Below, one piece after another: positions 25,077 to 33,863 of a stretch of DNA of 64,000 bases. The position numbers and the translations under genes were made by a program. The notes under the pieces are model-generated. The model saw only the letters and a list, made by a program, of their open reading frames with translations. It was not told where the DNA came from and did no database searches. The stretch covers positions 124,001 through 188,000 of the forward strand of contig NZ_SJPF01000005.1 of NCBI RefSeq assembly GCF_007859755.1. Direction: 5' to 3'. Numbering within the stretch: the first letter of the stretch is position 1; every line of letters starts with the position of its first letter. The stretch comes from Blastopirellula retiformator (lineage in GTDB: Bacteria > Planctomycetota > Planctomycetia > Pirellulales > Pirellulaceae).

Positions 25077-27386
25077 ATGTCGCGTCAAAAACTCGAAATC
25101 GTCGCCACCTACCTTAACGAGCAATTTCGGTTCGAGAATGCCAGTGGCGCCACAATTATCGGCAACATCAAGCTGGAAGGGGAAGCCCAAGCTGAACTGA
25201 TCCCCGGCGCCGACCTGCAGATCAAAGGGGAAGCTGACGACGACCTGGTTGCCGGCATGACCTACCGCTTCTACGGCCGCTGGGATTCCTATGAGAACAA
25301 GCGAACCGGCCGAAAATCGAACCAGTTTATCTTCACCACGTACACGCCAGCGACGCCCCTCTCGCGTCCGGGCGTGGTCCGATACCTGCAGCAGATCAAA
25401 GGAATCGGACCCAAGACCGCCGCCCAGTTGTGGACGAAGTTCGGGCCGAAGTCGATCCGGACGCTGCGAGAAGACCCCGAAGCGGCGGCGATCGCTTGCA
25501 GCCTGCTTCCCGGCGACATCGCGGCCGAGGCTTCCACCTGGTTGCGAGAGAACCAGAAGTTGGAGGAACTGACCGTTCACTTGATGGGCCTGTTCGATGG
25601 CCGAGGTTTTCCGAAATCGATCGCTCGCCTCTGCATCAAGGAATGGGGCAACACGGCGGCCGACGTCATCCAGGAGAACCCGTACAAACTGATGGCGTTT
25701 CGCGGCTGCGGCTTCAAGCGTTGCGACGCCCTCTGGTTGGATCTCGGTCTTCCCCGCGACGCTCTGGAACGGCAAATCTATTGTGCCTGGCACGCGATGG
25801 CCGAGGACAGCAACGGCCACACCTGGTTCCCGCTGCCGTTCGTGCTACAAAAGCTCGCCCGCGAAATCGGACCAAACCGCAACGACGCCGAAGCGTTGGC
25901 CGAGGCTCGCGACCAGGGGCTGATTGCTATCCAGCGGTATGAAAACGGGCAACTGGTCGACCAGGGTGGGGCCATCTTCCTGGCCGAAGCGAAGTATGCG
26001 AACCAAGAGCAGCGCGTTGCCGACGTGATCCAGGAGCTGGAATCGAATCCCGTTCCCGCGATCTGGCCAAACCTATCCCTGGCCGAGTCGATCTCCGACC
26101 ACCAGTGCGAACGGGCCTCCCTCGCTCTAACAGGCCGGCTCTGCATTCTCGGCGGTGGTCCTGGTACCGGAAAAACCTACGTGTCGGCCAACATCGTCAA
26201 GCTGCTGGAGTCGGATCTATCGGCGTCGATCGCCGTGGCCGCTCCGACTGGTAAGGCGGCGAACCGCGTCAGCGAAGCGATGGCGAGCTATGGCATCAAC
26301 TTACGGGCGTCGACGATTCACAGCTTGCTCGGCATCCGGGCCAGCACGCTGGGGAGTTTCGAGTTTGAATACAACGCCCTAAATCGCCTGCCGTTTAAAT
26401 ACGTGCTGGTTGACGAAGCTTCGATGGTCAGCACCGATCTGATGGCATCATTGCTTTCGGCGCTGGCGTCGGATGCTCACCTGCTGTTGGTTGGCGATGT
26501 GAACCAGTTGCCGCCGGTTGGACATGGCGCCCCGCTGCGAGATCTGATCGCCGCCAACATGCCATACGGTCAGTTGGAAGAAATCCGCCGCAACTCGGGG
26601 ACGATCGTCACGGCGTGTCATGAACTACGAACCACGGGCTGGTTTAATCACGATCGCGGCGTCGACATTGAGAACGGCAAAAATTTACGCGTCGTTCGCT
26701 GCGATGACAATGATACGATCCGCCAAAAACTACTGGCCGGCATCGACATCGCCAAGGACAAAAACCTCGATCCGATCTGGGACGTGCAGGTTCTGACCGC
26801 GCTGAACGACAAGTCGGACGTTAGCCGTCAGCCGCTCAACAAGTTTCTACAGCAACATCTATCGCCTTCTCCAGTCGTCGAAGGTTCGGTATTTCGTCCC
26901 GGCGACAAGGCGGTCTGCCTGAAGAACGGCGTCTACACGCTGCACGGCGATGACCAGGGCGAGACGTTTGTCGCCAATGGCGAACTGGCCGAGGTGGTGG
27001 CGATCGAGCCGAAGTTCTTCGTGATGCGGCTGCTGACGCCAGAGCGAACGGTTCGCGTCCCCCGCGGCAAGCAAGAGGCGGACGGCGAAGGTGGCAAAAG
27101 CAAGAGCGGCGCCGGCTGCGACTGGGATCTCGGCTACGTGCTGAGCGTCCACAAATCGCAGGGCTCCGAGTGGCCGTTCGTCTTCACGGTTGTTGACGAC
27201 GCCGGCGCCCGCGTGGCTAGTCGCGAGTGGGTTTACACCGCCATGAGCCGAGCGAAAAAGCTGCACCTGTTTTTCGGCAAGGAAGAGACGCTGAGGCGGT
27301 TCTGCCGGCGGGTGGCGATCGGCAAGCGAAACACGTTTTTGAAAGAGCGGATTTTGGCCAACCAAACGCAGGGAGTGACGGCATGA
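25077..27386 (+). CDS. RecD2-like ATP-dependent DNA helicase
   Basis: 769 residues from the ATG at 25077; a longer frame from 24846 would run through the tRNA-like element and is rejected. The N-terminus has the small OB-like domain of RecD2, then a helix-hairpin-helix (GIGPKTAAQLWTKFG, about 107-121). The SF1B motor follows: GGGPGTGKTY (about 360), VLVDEASMV (about 442), GDVNQLPPVG, and C-terminal VHKSQGSEW (about 690) and YTAMSRAK. RecD2 unwinds DNA 5' to 3'. Length and motif set are complete. Overlaps the next gene by 4 bp. Confidence 0.92.
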   Translation: MSRQKLEIVATYLNEQFRFENASGATIIGNIKLEGEAQAELIPGADLQIKGEADDDLVAGMTYRFYGRWDSYENKRTGRKSNQFIFTTYTPATPLSRPGVVRYLQQIKGIGPKTAAQLWTKFGPKSIRTLREDPEAAAIACSLLPGDIAAEASTWLRENQKLEELTVHLMGLFDGRGFPKSIARLCIKEWGNTAADVIQENPYKLMAFRGCGFKRCDALWLDLGLPRDALERQIYCAWHAMAEDSNGHTWFPLPFVLQKLAREIGPNRNDAEALAEARDQGLIAIQRYENGQLVDQGGAIFLAEAKYANQEQRVADVIQELESNPVPAIWPNLSLAESISDHQCERASLALTGRLCILGGGPGTGKTYVSANIVKLLESDLSASIAVAAPTGKAANRVSEAMASYGINLRASTIHSLLGIRASTLGSFEFEYNALNRLPFKYVLVDEASMVSTDLMASLLSALASDAHLLLVGDVNQLPPVGHGAPLRDLIAANMPYGQLEEIRRNSGTIVTACHELRTTGWFNHDRGVDIENGKNLRVVRCDDNDTIRQKLLAGIDIAKDKNLDPIWDVQVLTALNDKSDVSRQPLNKFLQQHLSPSPVVEGSVFRPGDKAVCLKNGVYTLHGDDQGETFVANGELAEVVAIEPKFFVMRLLTPERTVRVPRGKQEADGEGGKSKSGAGCDWDLGYVLSVHKSQGSEWPFVFTVVDDAGARVASREWVYTAMSRAKKLHLFFGKEETLRRFCRRVAIGKRNTFLKERILANQTQGVTA

Positions 27387-27703
27387 GCGGATTCACCGAA
27401 GGCAAGTGGGAACTCGGTAGCGAAGGGTTTTCCGGCGGCTACTGCAATATCTACGCGGATGGCGAAAGCAAGTTCATCGGAACGGTATCGGCGGAAGATG
27501 TCGGACCGGAAGAAGCCGAGGCGAACGCTCTGCTGATTGTGCAGGCCAAAGACCTGTACAAGATCGTCCAGGAACTTGCGAGCGAATTCAACTTTCGCGT
27601 TGGCGCCGTTGGATTTGATGAACCTCCCCATCCCGATCACGACAAGCTCTGCAGGCTTCAAGCGATTCTTGCTCCTATAAACCTACGCGAAAACGGAAAG
27701 TGA
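27383..27703 (+). CDS. Small phage protein with EANA-LI motif
   Basis: 106 residues, starting in an ATGA overlap with the helicase. The layout (SGFTEGKWE at the start, then EAEANALLIVQAKDLYKIVQEL) resembles a widespread family of short phage proteins with an EANARLI-A-PDLLEAL motif, whose function is unknown to me. The ATG at 27383 is chosen for the overlap. Confidence 0.65.
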   Translation: MSGFTEGKWELGSEGFSGGYCNIYADGESKFIGTVSAEDVGPEEAEANALLIVQAKDLYKIVQELASEFNFRVGAVGFDEPPHPDHDKLCRLQAILAPINLRENGK

Positions 27704-27707
27704 ATCC

Positions 27708-28184
27708 GTGAACACCCACGTCCGCTGGATGATCCGCCGCGACATGCCGGAAGTTCTCGAAATCGAGCGAACTAGCTTCGAGTTCGCCTGGACCGAGTAC
27801 GACTTTATCAACCGCCTGAAAGAACGGAACGTGATCGGCATAGTTGCGGAATCCCAGATGGCGCCCGGCAAGCGTGATCGCGTGGTCGGCTTCATGATCT
27901 ACGAGCTTCAGCGGAATCACCTTCATCTATTGAAATTCGCAGTTCATCCGGACTATCGCCGCCGCGGTGTTGGCCATCAGTTAGTCACGAAGCTGACCAG
28001 GAAGCTTGCTTCACGGCGGTCGCATGTTCTAACCGAAGTCCGCGAAACGAACCTCGACGCCCAGCGATTCTTCCGGTCCAAGGGGTTTCGGGCGATCTCG
28101 GTGCTACGGGATTTTTACGACGACGCGGAAGAAGACGCGTACCTGATGCAGTTTCGGGCAAGACAAACGGAGGCAGTAGGGTGA
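27708..28184 (+). CDS. GNAT acetyltransferase, RimI-like
   Basis: 158 residues starting with GTG at 27708. RWMIRRDMPEVLEIERTSF is the RimI-type N-terminus; VGFMIYELQRNHLHLLKFAVHPDYRRRGVGHQLV carries the acetyl-CoA pyrophosphate loop (RRRGVG, about 83); TNLDAQRFFRSKGF and a tyrosine-containing C-terminus follow. RimI acetylates protein N-termini, classically ribosomal S18. In this phage context the substrate is unknown. Overlaps the next gene by GTGA. Confidence 0.85.
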   Translation: MNTHVRWMIRRDMPEVLEIERTSFEFAWTEYDFINRLKERNVIGIVAESQMAPGKRDRVVGFMIYELQRNHLHLLKFAVHPDYRRRGVGHQLVTKLTRKLASRRSHVLTEVRETNLDAQRFFRSKGFRAISVLRDFYDDAEEDAYLMQFRARQTEAVG

Positions 28185-28456
28185 CGGAACACCAAGACAA
28201 CCAGCGTCTTCGCACGATGAAGCAATGCCTGCTACTTTGCTCGGTCGCCCAATGCTTTCACAGTGGATTCACCGTCCAAGAACTAGTCGATCGGTTTCAG
28301 CAAAAGGTTGGCTACATTCACTACCGAACCGCGATGCGATACGCAAACAACCTCGAAATGTGTGGACTGATCGAGGAAGTCGAGGGAAAGCCAAACAAGC
28401 GAGGAAAAGCCTCTCGGCGATTCAAGTGGGCTGGATGGCCCGAACCGCTTCACTAA
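28181..28456 (+). CDS. Small winged-helix protein
   Basis: 91 residues starting with GTG in an overlap with the acetyltransferase. FTVQELVDRFQQKVGYIHYRTAMRYANNLEMCGLIEEVEG reads as a helix-turn-helix with recognition helix and wing, followed by a basic tail. Probably DNA-binding; target unknown. Confidence 0.6.
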   Translation: MTEHQDNQRLRTMKQCLLLCSVAQCFHSGFTVQELVDRFQQKVGYIHYRTAMRYANNLEMCGLIEEVEGKPNKRGKASRRFKWAGWPEPLH

Positions 28457-28468
28457 AGGAATAGCCCA

Positions 28469-29158
28469 ATGACCATGAAACCCCTCATTAACCCGTATAC
28501 CATCCTGATCGATTCGGCCGAGCAGGCGCCATTCTCTTTTCAAGGGATGACGGCCGATTCCAATCGCGGCTACCGGCCGATCGTCATCAACTGGGGTCAA
28601 AACCTGCGGCGGGAATGCCTGGGCCGCTACCCCGATTCGCGAGGCGACTACTCGGTCGAAGGGTTGGAGCAGTTGGTTGGCGTCGAACGGAAGTCGATGG
28701 AAGACATCCAGGGGACGATTCTCGGCTTTGAGAAGACCGACCGGGGCGTTGTCGTCGATACCGGCCGTCGCGAGCGGTTCGAACAGGAGCTTTCCAATCT
28801 GGCGGCACTGCCATTCGCGTGCGTGATCGTCGAAGCGAACTTAGACGCGGTCGTCACCAACGTGCCGGAGTGGGGGAGCAAGCCGCCGGAGGTGAACGGC
28901 AAGATCCTGTTTCGCTCGATCCTCAGTTTTCAAAACACCTACCGCGTGCCGTGGTTCTTCTGCGGTTGCCGTCGCCTGGCCGAAATCACCGCGTTTCGTT
29001 TCCTCGATCGTGCGGTCCGCAAGATCAAAGAGCAGCAGGCACGCGAGCGGAAAGCGGCGCGGATGGCGAGGAATGTTTCCGCTGGCATTCAGTCGGCGAT
29101 CGAGATCCAAGAGGAAATTCCGTTCTACCACACCCCCCCCGCAAGGAAGCCCGCATGA
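28469..29158 (+). CDS. ERCC4-type nuclease domain protein
   Basis: 229 residues. DSAEQAPFSF (14-23), the RGDYSVEGL segment (about 57) and VGVERKSMEDI (about 71-81) are the ERCC4 active-site pattern with the ERK triad. RGYRP precedes them. The C-terminal third is a basic helix region instead of the usual helix-hairpin-helix. ERCC4 nucleases cut branched DNA. AAGGA lies upstream of the ATG. It belongs with the helicase and annealing genes. Confidence 0.85.
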   Translation: MTMKPLINPYTILIDSAEQAPFSFQGMTADSNRGYRPIVINWGQNLRRECLGRYPDSRGDYSVEGLEQLVGVERKSMEDIQGTILGFEKTDRGVVVDTGRRERFEQELSNLAALPFACVIVEANLDAVVTNVPEWGSKPPEVNGKILFRSILSFQNTYRVPWFFCGCRRLAEITAFRFLDRAVRKIKEQQARERKAARMARNVSAGIQSAIEIQEEIPFYHTPPARKPA

Positions 29159-29289
29159 AAGTCATCGACCACCCAACCATTTGGTGCTGCGGAGCCTGCT
29201 ACGTCGGCTGGCCCGCCAGAACGCATCCATGCCCGCGCTGCGGATGCACCGAGTTTTCTTTGTCCCTATTTTTAAGGATATGCCAGTGA
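29155..29289 (+). CDS. 44-residue zinc-ribbon protein
   Basis: Starts in an ATGA overlap with the nuclease gene. Two CxxC knuckles (CCGAC and CPRCGC) separated by 12-13 residues form a rubredoxin-like zinc ribbon, followed by a hydrophobic tail. Its end overlaps the next gene by 10 bp. Short, but the overlap chain and the cysteine pattern support it. Confidence 0.55.
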   Translation: MKVIDHPTIWCCGACYVGWPARTHPCPRCGCTEFSLSLFLRICQ

Positions 29290-30332
29290 CTATTCTCACA
29301 ATGCCCAGCGACCTACAAACCGAGCCGGCCGCCGACCTGACTACGGCGCCGGTGACCGAGGCGCAACCGACCAATGAGCAGTCAGCTGACGATCCGTTGG
29401 CGGCGTTGGATGCGGAGCCGGTTGCCGCTGACGAAGAACCAGCCGGCACTTCCCTGGCCGCCGATGACGAGCCGACTGACGCCGACGATGTCCCGCTTGC
29501 CCAGGTCCGCCTGCTGGTCGATCTGGTCGAAGAAGCCACGAACGTCAATATCCCCAAGGGCACAATCCTCGCTCCCGCCCACTTCGATGAAAGCGACGCT
29601 GCGTGCGTGATCGTCGAAGGCTCGACCTACGAAGACGGAGAACTGTGGATTGAGTCCGACGAATACGAGATGGTGGATGACACACCAGCCGAAGCAACCA
29701 GCGAAGATGCCTCCCCCGAACCACCGACCGCCGAGCAACCCGCCAAGACGCCGCTGTCGACCGAGGAAATGCTGCTCAAATGGAAGGAAGATATCAACCG
29801 CGTGACTTGCCGCGTTGAGATCGCCGCCGCCGAGGTCGAACGCTGCAAAGAAGAATCGAAGGCCGCCAAAAAAGAACTTGAACTCGCCTACGACCAGCTG
29901 CATCAAATCTGCAAACGCGACCCGCTGCAGCGAAGCTTGTTCGCCGCTTCGATTGCCACCGCACCCAAGCCGGCCGACGACATTGACACCGAAGAACCTG
30001 ACGAGACCGAAACCGACGATGAACCGACCGATGATCCAGGGCAAACCGAAGCCGCTGACGCTGATGGCGAGACCGCACCCTTTTGCGAAAGCTCCGTTGA
30101 CCCGCCGACCGCTGACGACTGGCGAGCAGCTACCCTGGCTTCTGTCGGCCTTACGGCAAAGCAATGCGAAAAGCTTGCCGAAGAAGGCGTCGTGAACATG
30201 GGCCAGCTGGCAGACTGGCAGAACAACGGCGGCCAACTCGGCGACATCAAGGGCTTTGGCGAAAAGGCGATCGACAAGATGCAGTCGCTCTTCGACGCGT
30301 TCTGGGACCAGCGGAACAAGCAAGCGGGCTGA
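29280..30332 (+). CDS. Acidic coiled-coil protein with C-terminal helix-hairpin-helix
   Basis: 350 residues from the ATG at 29280 (AAGG just upstream). It has an Asp/Glu/Ala/Pro/Thr-rich disordered N-terminus (about 1-70), a small ordered part (NVNIPKGTILAPAHFDES), a coiled coil (about 170-215), another acidic linker, and a terminal LTAKQCEKLAEEGVVNMGQLADW...IKGFGEKAIDKMQ that looks like paired helix-hairpin-helix motifs. Probably a DNA-binding accessory factor for replication; no family recognised. Confidence 0.65.
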   Translation: MPVTILTMPSDLQTEPAADLTTAPVTEAQPTNEQSADDPLAALDAEPVAADEEPAGTSLAADDEPTDADDVPLAQVRLLVDLVEEATNVNIPKGTILAPAHFDESDAACVIVEGSTYEDGELWIESDEYEMVDDTPAEATSEDASPEPPTAEQPAKTPLSTEEMLLKWKEDINRVTCRVEIAAAEVERCKEESKAAKKELELAYDQLHQICKRDPLQRSLFAASIATAPKPADDIDTEEPDETETDDEPTDDPGQTEAADADGETAPFCESSVDPPTADDWRAATLASVGLTAKQCEKLAEEGVVNMGQLADWQNNGGQLGDIKGFGEKAIDKMQSLFDAFWDQRNKQAG

Positions 30333-30365
30333 GTCGATCGCGGCGTTTTTTCGGTTTCGATACCT

Positions 30366-30403
30366 AGCTCGCCGTCGGTTTGGCGGCGGGCTTTTCTTCT
30401 TTT
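30366..30403 (+). terminator. Intrinsic terminator before primase-helicase
   Basis: A 9-bp stem AGCTCGCCG/CGGCGGGCT (one G-U), 9-nt loop, then TTTTCTTCTTTT. It ends the recombination block. Confidence 0.7.
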
Positions 30404-30423
30404 GACTGCATGGAAGCTGCAAC

Positions 30424-32874
30424 ATGTACGACGTCTCGCTCGTCAAGTCCGCCGCATCGGGTCGCTGGTCGGAAATCTTTCAGTCGCTCGGGATCTCGGC
30501 CGATTGTCTGACCGGTCAGCACACCGCTTGCCCGAAATGCGGCGGCCACGATCGATTCCGCCTCCTGGACGAAAACGATGGCGCCCTAATCTGCAACCAG
30601 TGTTTTCGCGAAAAGAACGGGGACGGGATCGCCGCGGCCCAATGGTTCCTCGGCTGCAATTTTCAAGACGCCATCACCCGTATCGCTGATTATCTCGGCA
30701 TCGCCCCCGAAGCGAAATCGACCAGGAAGAAGGCTGACCCGGAAGAGCATCTGGAATTCCTCGACTGGAACGACGGACTGGCGAACTACTGGTGCCAGTT
30801 CGTCAAGCCGGGCGTTACCCTGGAGGGTCTTCGCCGGATCGGCGCCGAGCGGGTTCGCTACCGCAATCAATACATCTGCCTGGCGATCCCGGTCTATGGC
30901 GAAAAGCTGCTCGCCGCCAAGCCGGTCGGCTGGTGCCTCTACCCGATGAGTTGCGACAAGTTGCCGGTCTACTCCAAGGGAAAAGGCCAGCCGACTTGGG
31001 AAAAGGTGAAACTGACTGCCGGCTCAGGCCGTGGCGTCGTCGGCAAGTTCACCGCCGAGAACATCGGCCAGGCGTCGACCATCTACAAAGTCGAAGGAGT
31101 GACCGACCTACTGACGATCCTCTCCCAGGACGGCCTCGCCACCAGCGAGTGCCCGATCACCAACGCCAGCGGCGCGGGGGAAAAGTGGAAACCCTGGATG
31201 CTCGAACTGCTGCGGGATAAAGAATTGGTCGTGATCCACGATTGCGATAAACCGGGCCAAGATGGCGCCGAGTCGCTGCTGGGCATGTCGGCCGCGTATG
31301 TCGCTAGCGGGAAGAACGTCATTCCTCCCTACCCCATCAAGCCCGATCACGGCGAAGATTTGCGGGACTGGTTCGGATCATCCGGCAACCTGGAAGTTCT
31401 GCGTCGTTGGGCGGCTGAAGCGAAAACCGTCGACGCCGATAAGATCGATTTTGACGACGGGACCGAGGCCGATGACGACCCGTTCCGAATCGCCCGTTGG
31501 ATCGTGCGAAAAAAATTCACCGTCGACGGCGTTCAGACGTTGGTCAACTGGCGGGAAGAATGGTTCCTCTGGGAGGGGAAACGCTACCGCAATATCTCTC
31601 GCCACGAATTCGAGTCGGACCTCTGCGGCTGGGTCAAAGAAGAAATCGACCGCATCTATCAGCAAAACGGCGATCGTGAAAAGAAGAAAATCAAGGTCAC
31701 CCGTAACCTGATCAGCAACGTGATGGCGGCCGTTCGGCACCACGCGAAAATTTCTGAGCAGATCGAAATCGGCAGCTGGTACGACGGCCGGCGGTGGGAA
31801 AAACGCAACCTGGTCGCACTCGAAAATGGCATTCTCGATGTCGACAAGGTTTTGGCGGAAGAGGACGGCGAATTCTCCCCGCACTCGCCACACTGGTTTT
31901 CGCCGGTCTGCTTGCCGTATGCCTACAATCCCGACGCAACTTGTCCCACCTGGCTAGCGTTCCTACAAAAAAACCTCGAAGGGGATCGCCAGCGAATCAA
32001 CTTACTGCAGGAGTGGGCCGGCTATTTACTGACTCCCGACACCAGTCGGCAAAAATTTTTGCTGCTCGAAGGCGAAGGGGCGAACGGAAAATCGGTCTAC
32101 CTGGCCGGGCTCCAGGCGATGTTAGGCGAAGAAAACGTCTCTCACGTCCCGCTCGAACTTTTCGGCGAACGGTTCCAGCTCACCGCGACGCTGGGCAAGC
32201 TCGCGAACGTCGCGGCCGACTGCGGCGAAATCGATCGAGTCGCTGAGGGACATCTAAAAACGTTCACTTCGGGCGACGTCATCCAGTTCGATCGAAAAAA
32301 TCGCGACCCGATTTCCGCTCTGCCGACCGCTCGCCTGATGGTCGCCACGAACAACCGGCCGCGGTTCAACGACAAGTCAGACGGCGTCTGGCGTCGCATG
32401 ATGCTCGTTCCCTGGCTCTATCAGGTTCCCGAGCATGAACGCGTCAACGGCATGGATCGCACGCAGTGGTGGAAGGACCGCGGCGAGCTTCCGGGAATGC
32501 TCGCCTGGGCGATTTTGGGACTGCGTCGCCTCCGCGCTCAAAACGGATTCACGACATCACAAGTCGGATCTAATGCGATTGAAGATTACAAGCTGGAATC
32601 GAATCCAGCCCGCGCGTACCTCTTTGAAGTTCTCGTTGCAGATGAAAATTCCGACGTTGAATCGGACGAAATATACGCCTCGTACAAAAAATATTGCGAA
32701 CAAAACGGGTATAAGCCGTTCGGAAATCGGATCTTTTTCAAGGAGTTCAATCGGGCCTTCCCAAATACCCAAAGAGTGCGTTTGTCCCATGAAGGAAGGC
32801 CCTGGGCGTACCGGGGGGTACGGTTCGAGAGCCAACAACCGAATGGCCAGTACGACACAGGGGAACTCTATTGA
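30424..32874 (+). CDS. Phage primase-helicase (CHC2 zinc finger, TOPRIM, D5/SF3 helicase)
   Basis: 816 residues. Domain order: CPKCGGHDRFR...ICNQCF zinc finger (about 39-60), a TOPRIM segment with VVIHDCDKPGQDG (about 265-280), the D5 N-terminal region, and an SF3 helicase with GEGANGKSVYL (about 552), AADCGEI and ATNNRPRF. C-terminal winged-helix-like part follows. It synthesises primers and unwinds the phage origin. Complete and of expected size. Iteron-like words lie across its 3' end and downstream. Confidence 0.92.
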   Translation: MYDVSLVKSAASGRWSEIFQSLGISADCLTGQHTACPKCGGHDRFRLLDENDGALICNQCFREKNGDGIAAAQWFLGCNFQDAITRIADYLGIAPEAKSTRKKADPEEHLEFLDWNDGLANYWCQFVKPGVTLEGLRRIGAERVRYRNQYICLAIPVYGEKLLAAKPVGWCLYPMSCDKLPVYSKGKGQPTWEKVKLTAGSGRGVVGKFTAENIGQASTIYKVEGVTDLLTILSQDGLATSECPITNASGAGEKWKPWMLELLRDKELVVIHDCDKPGQDGAESLLGMSAAYVASGKNVIPPYPIKPDHGEDLRDWFGSSGNLEVLRRWAAEAKTVDADKIDFDDGTEADDDPFRIARWIVRKKFTVDGVQTLVNWREEWFLWEGKRYRNISRHEFESDLCGWVKEEIDRIYQQNGDREKKKIKVTRNLISNVMAAVRHHAKISEQIEIGSWYDGRRWEKRNLVALENGILDVDKVLAEEDGEFSPHSPHWFSPVCLPYAYNPDATCPTWLAFLQKNLEGDRQRINLLQEWAGYLLTPDTSRQKFLLLEGEGANGKSVYLAGLQAMLGEENVSHVPLELFGERFQLTATLGKLANVAADCGEIDRVAEGHLKTFTSGDVIQFDRKNRDPISALPTARLMVATNNRPRFNDKSDGVWRRMMLVPWLYQVPEHERVNGMDRTQWWKDRGELPGMLAWAILGLRRLRAQNGFTTSQVGSNAIEDYKLESNPARAYLFEVLVADENSDVESDEIYASYKKYCEQNGYKPFGNRIFFKEFNRAFPNTQRVRLSHEGRPWAYRGVRFESQQPNGQYDTGELY

Positions 32875-33090
32875 GGGGGTCTGTCCTATGAAAACCAGAA
32901 TTTGTCCGATGTAAAAAAACAATGGGACATTCGTAAGTCCTTTTGTACCAACGGTTGTCCTGTCTGTCCCATTTGTCTTATTTAAATCTACTACTGAATA
33001 AAAATAGAAATATAGAGAGTAAGGGGATAAGGGTGAGTAACGGGAGTAAGGAATTAACAGGACAAACGGGACGCAACGGGACAGACCAAT
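32781..33090. repeat. Iteron-like TGTCC repeats, candidate replication origin
   Basis: TGTCC(C/G/T)ATG-type words recur: TTTGTCCCATG (32781), CTGTCCTATG (32881), TTTGTCCGATG (32901), the inverted form AATGGGACATT (32921), CTGTCCCATT (about 32963), then GGGAC words in inverse orientation at 33058-33086. The surrounding 32890-33030 is markedly A+T-rich compared with neighbouring genes. Location beside the primase-helicase fits an origin. Not verified experimentally or statistically. Confidence 0.45.
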
Positions 33091-33425
33091 TTCTCGACGC
33101 GTCGCCCGATGATTTTTTGCCGTGCCTCAGCTGTACGGAAAATGAAAATTTTCTCGGCCGCGTTTTCTGGGTCGACCCGTACGGAAAAATTTTCTGCCGG
33201 CACTGCTCGCCGCCGTTCGATCCGATCGTGGTTCGGCGGATTCTGATTTTGGAACTCAACGAAAATTTCGAGTGGGCGTTTCGTCAAACTTTTCCGGCGA
33301 TCGATTTTTCTCAAGCACCGCCGTCACCAACCGAGCCGGTTTATCGCCTGGTCGATGCGGAAAAATATTTCGCGGGGCTCGCGATCGTGAAACGCTATTT
33401 GGAATTCGGACGCGGAATTCGGTAA
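33033..33425 (+). CDS. Hypothetical protein with CxxC zinc-knuckle pattern
   Basis: 130 residues if started at the GTG at 33033 behind AAGGGGATAAGG; the frame is open to 32943. CLSC and CRHC pairs about 20 residues apart suggest a zinc finger, followed by a helical part (VVRRILILELNENFEWAF). Unusually A-rich codons (AAA, ATT) compared with upstream genes. No family recognised. Confidence 0.55.
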   Translation: MSNGSKELTGQTGRNGTDQFLDASPDDFLPCLSCTENENFLGRVFWVDPYGKIFCRHCSPPFDPIVVRRILILELNENFEWAFRQTFPAIDFSQAPPSPTEPVYRLVDAEKYFAGLAIVKRYLEFGRGIR

Positions 33426-33452
33426 CAAAAAATTTTGCAGGGAGCACACGCA

Positions 33453-33707
33453 ATGACGCGGCCAAAAATTTCGAAGGAAACCGTCGACGAAATCTGGAAG
33501 CGATTCGAGGAAGGAGCTTCGCTGCGACAAGTCGAAGAAGAATTCCGTGTCGGTCGCTGGACGTCAAAGCAAATTCGCGAAGGCACGCACCCCCACCAGC
33601 AGACCGGTGACCTGAAGCGATGCAAGACTTGCGGTGGAATGGTGGTCATGCCCTGCATGGTCTGTTCAAGCCAAGAGTTGCGAAGGTTGTATGGACAAAA
33701 GCCGTGA
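33453..33707 (+). CDS. Small HTH plus zinc-ribbon protein
   Basis: 84 residues from the ATG at 33453 (GGAG about 9 nt upstream). The N-terminal half (ISKETVDEIWKRFEEGASLRQVEEEFRVGRWTSKQI) is a homeodomain-like helix-turn-helix; the C-terminal half has CKTCGGMVVMPCMVC, a compact zinc knuckle. Possibly a late-gene regulator, since it is the last gene before the structural and lysis block; this is inference. Confidence 0.65.
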   Translation: MTRPKISKETVDEIWKRFEEGASLRQVEEEFRVGRWTSKQIREGTHPHQQTGDLKRCKTCGGMVVMPCMVCSSQELRRLYGQKP

Positions 33708-33863
33708 GGCGTGCCCACGATGCGGGCTAACCTAGCGGCCGAGTGATGGTTCGCGGCTTTGTTTGGTCTGGCTGAACGCTAAGGCCGAACGCAGCGCGAC
33801 AATGTCAGCGGCCGGTGATCGTACGCCCTGGCGAAAGCCTACCCATCTTACGGAGCCTGACCG
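33708..33863. other. Gap between early and late blocks
   Basis: 156 bp with no supported gene. A TAGCGGCCGAGT word here (about 33735) also occurs in the tRNA-like element at 25004, but no T-arm follows and no cloverleaf could be drawn. A late promoter is expected; no confident hexamers found. Confidence 0.3.

Noticed and set aside
33735-33760. TAGCGGCCGAGT word shared with the tRNA-like element at 25004
   Set aside because: Only 12 bases match, and no helices comparable to the tRNA-like fold could be drawn.
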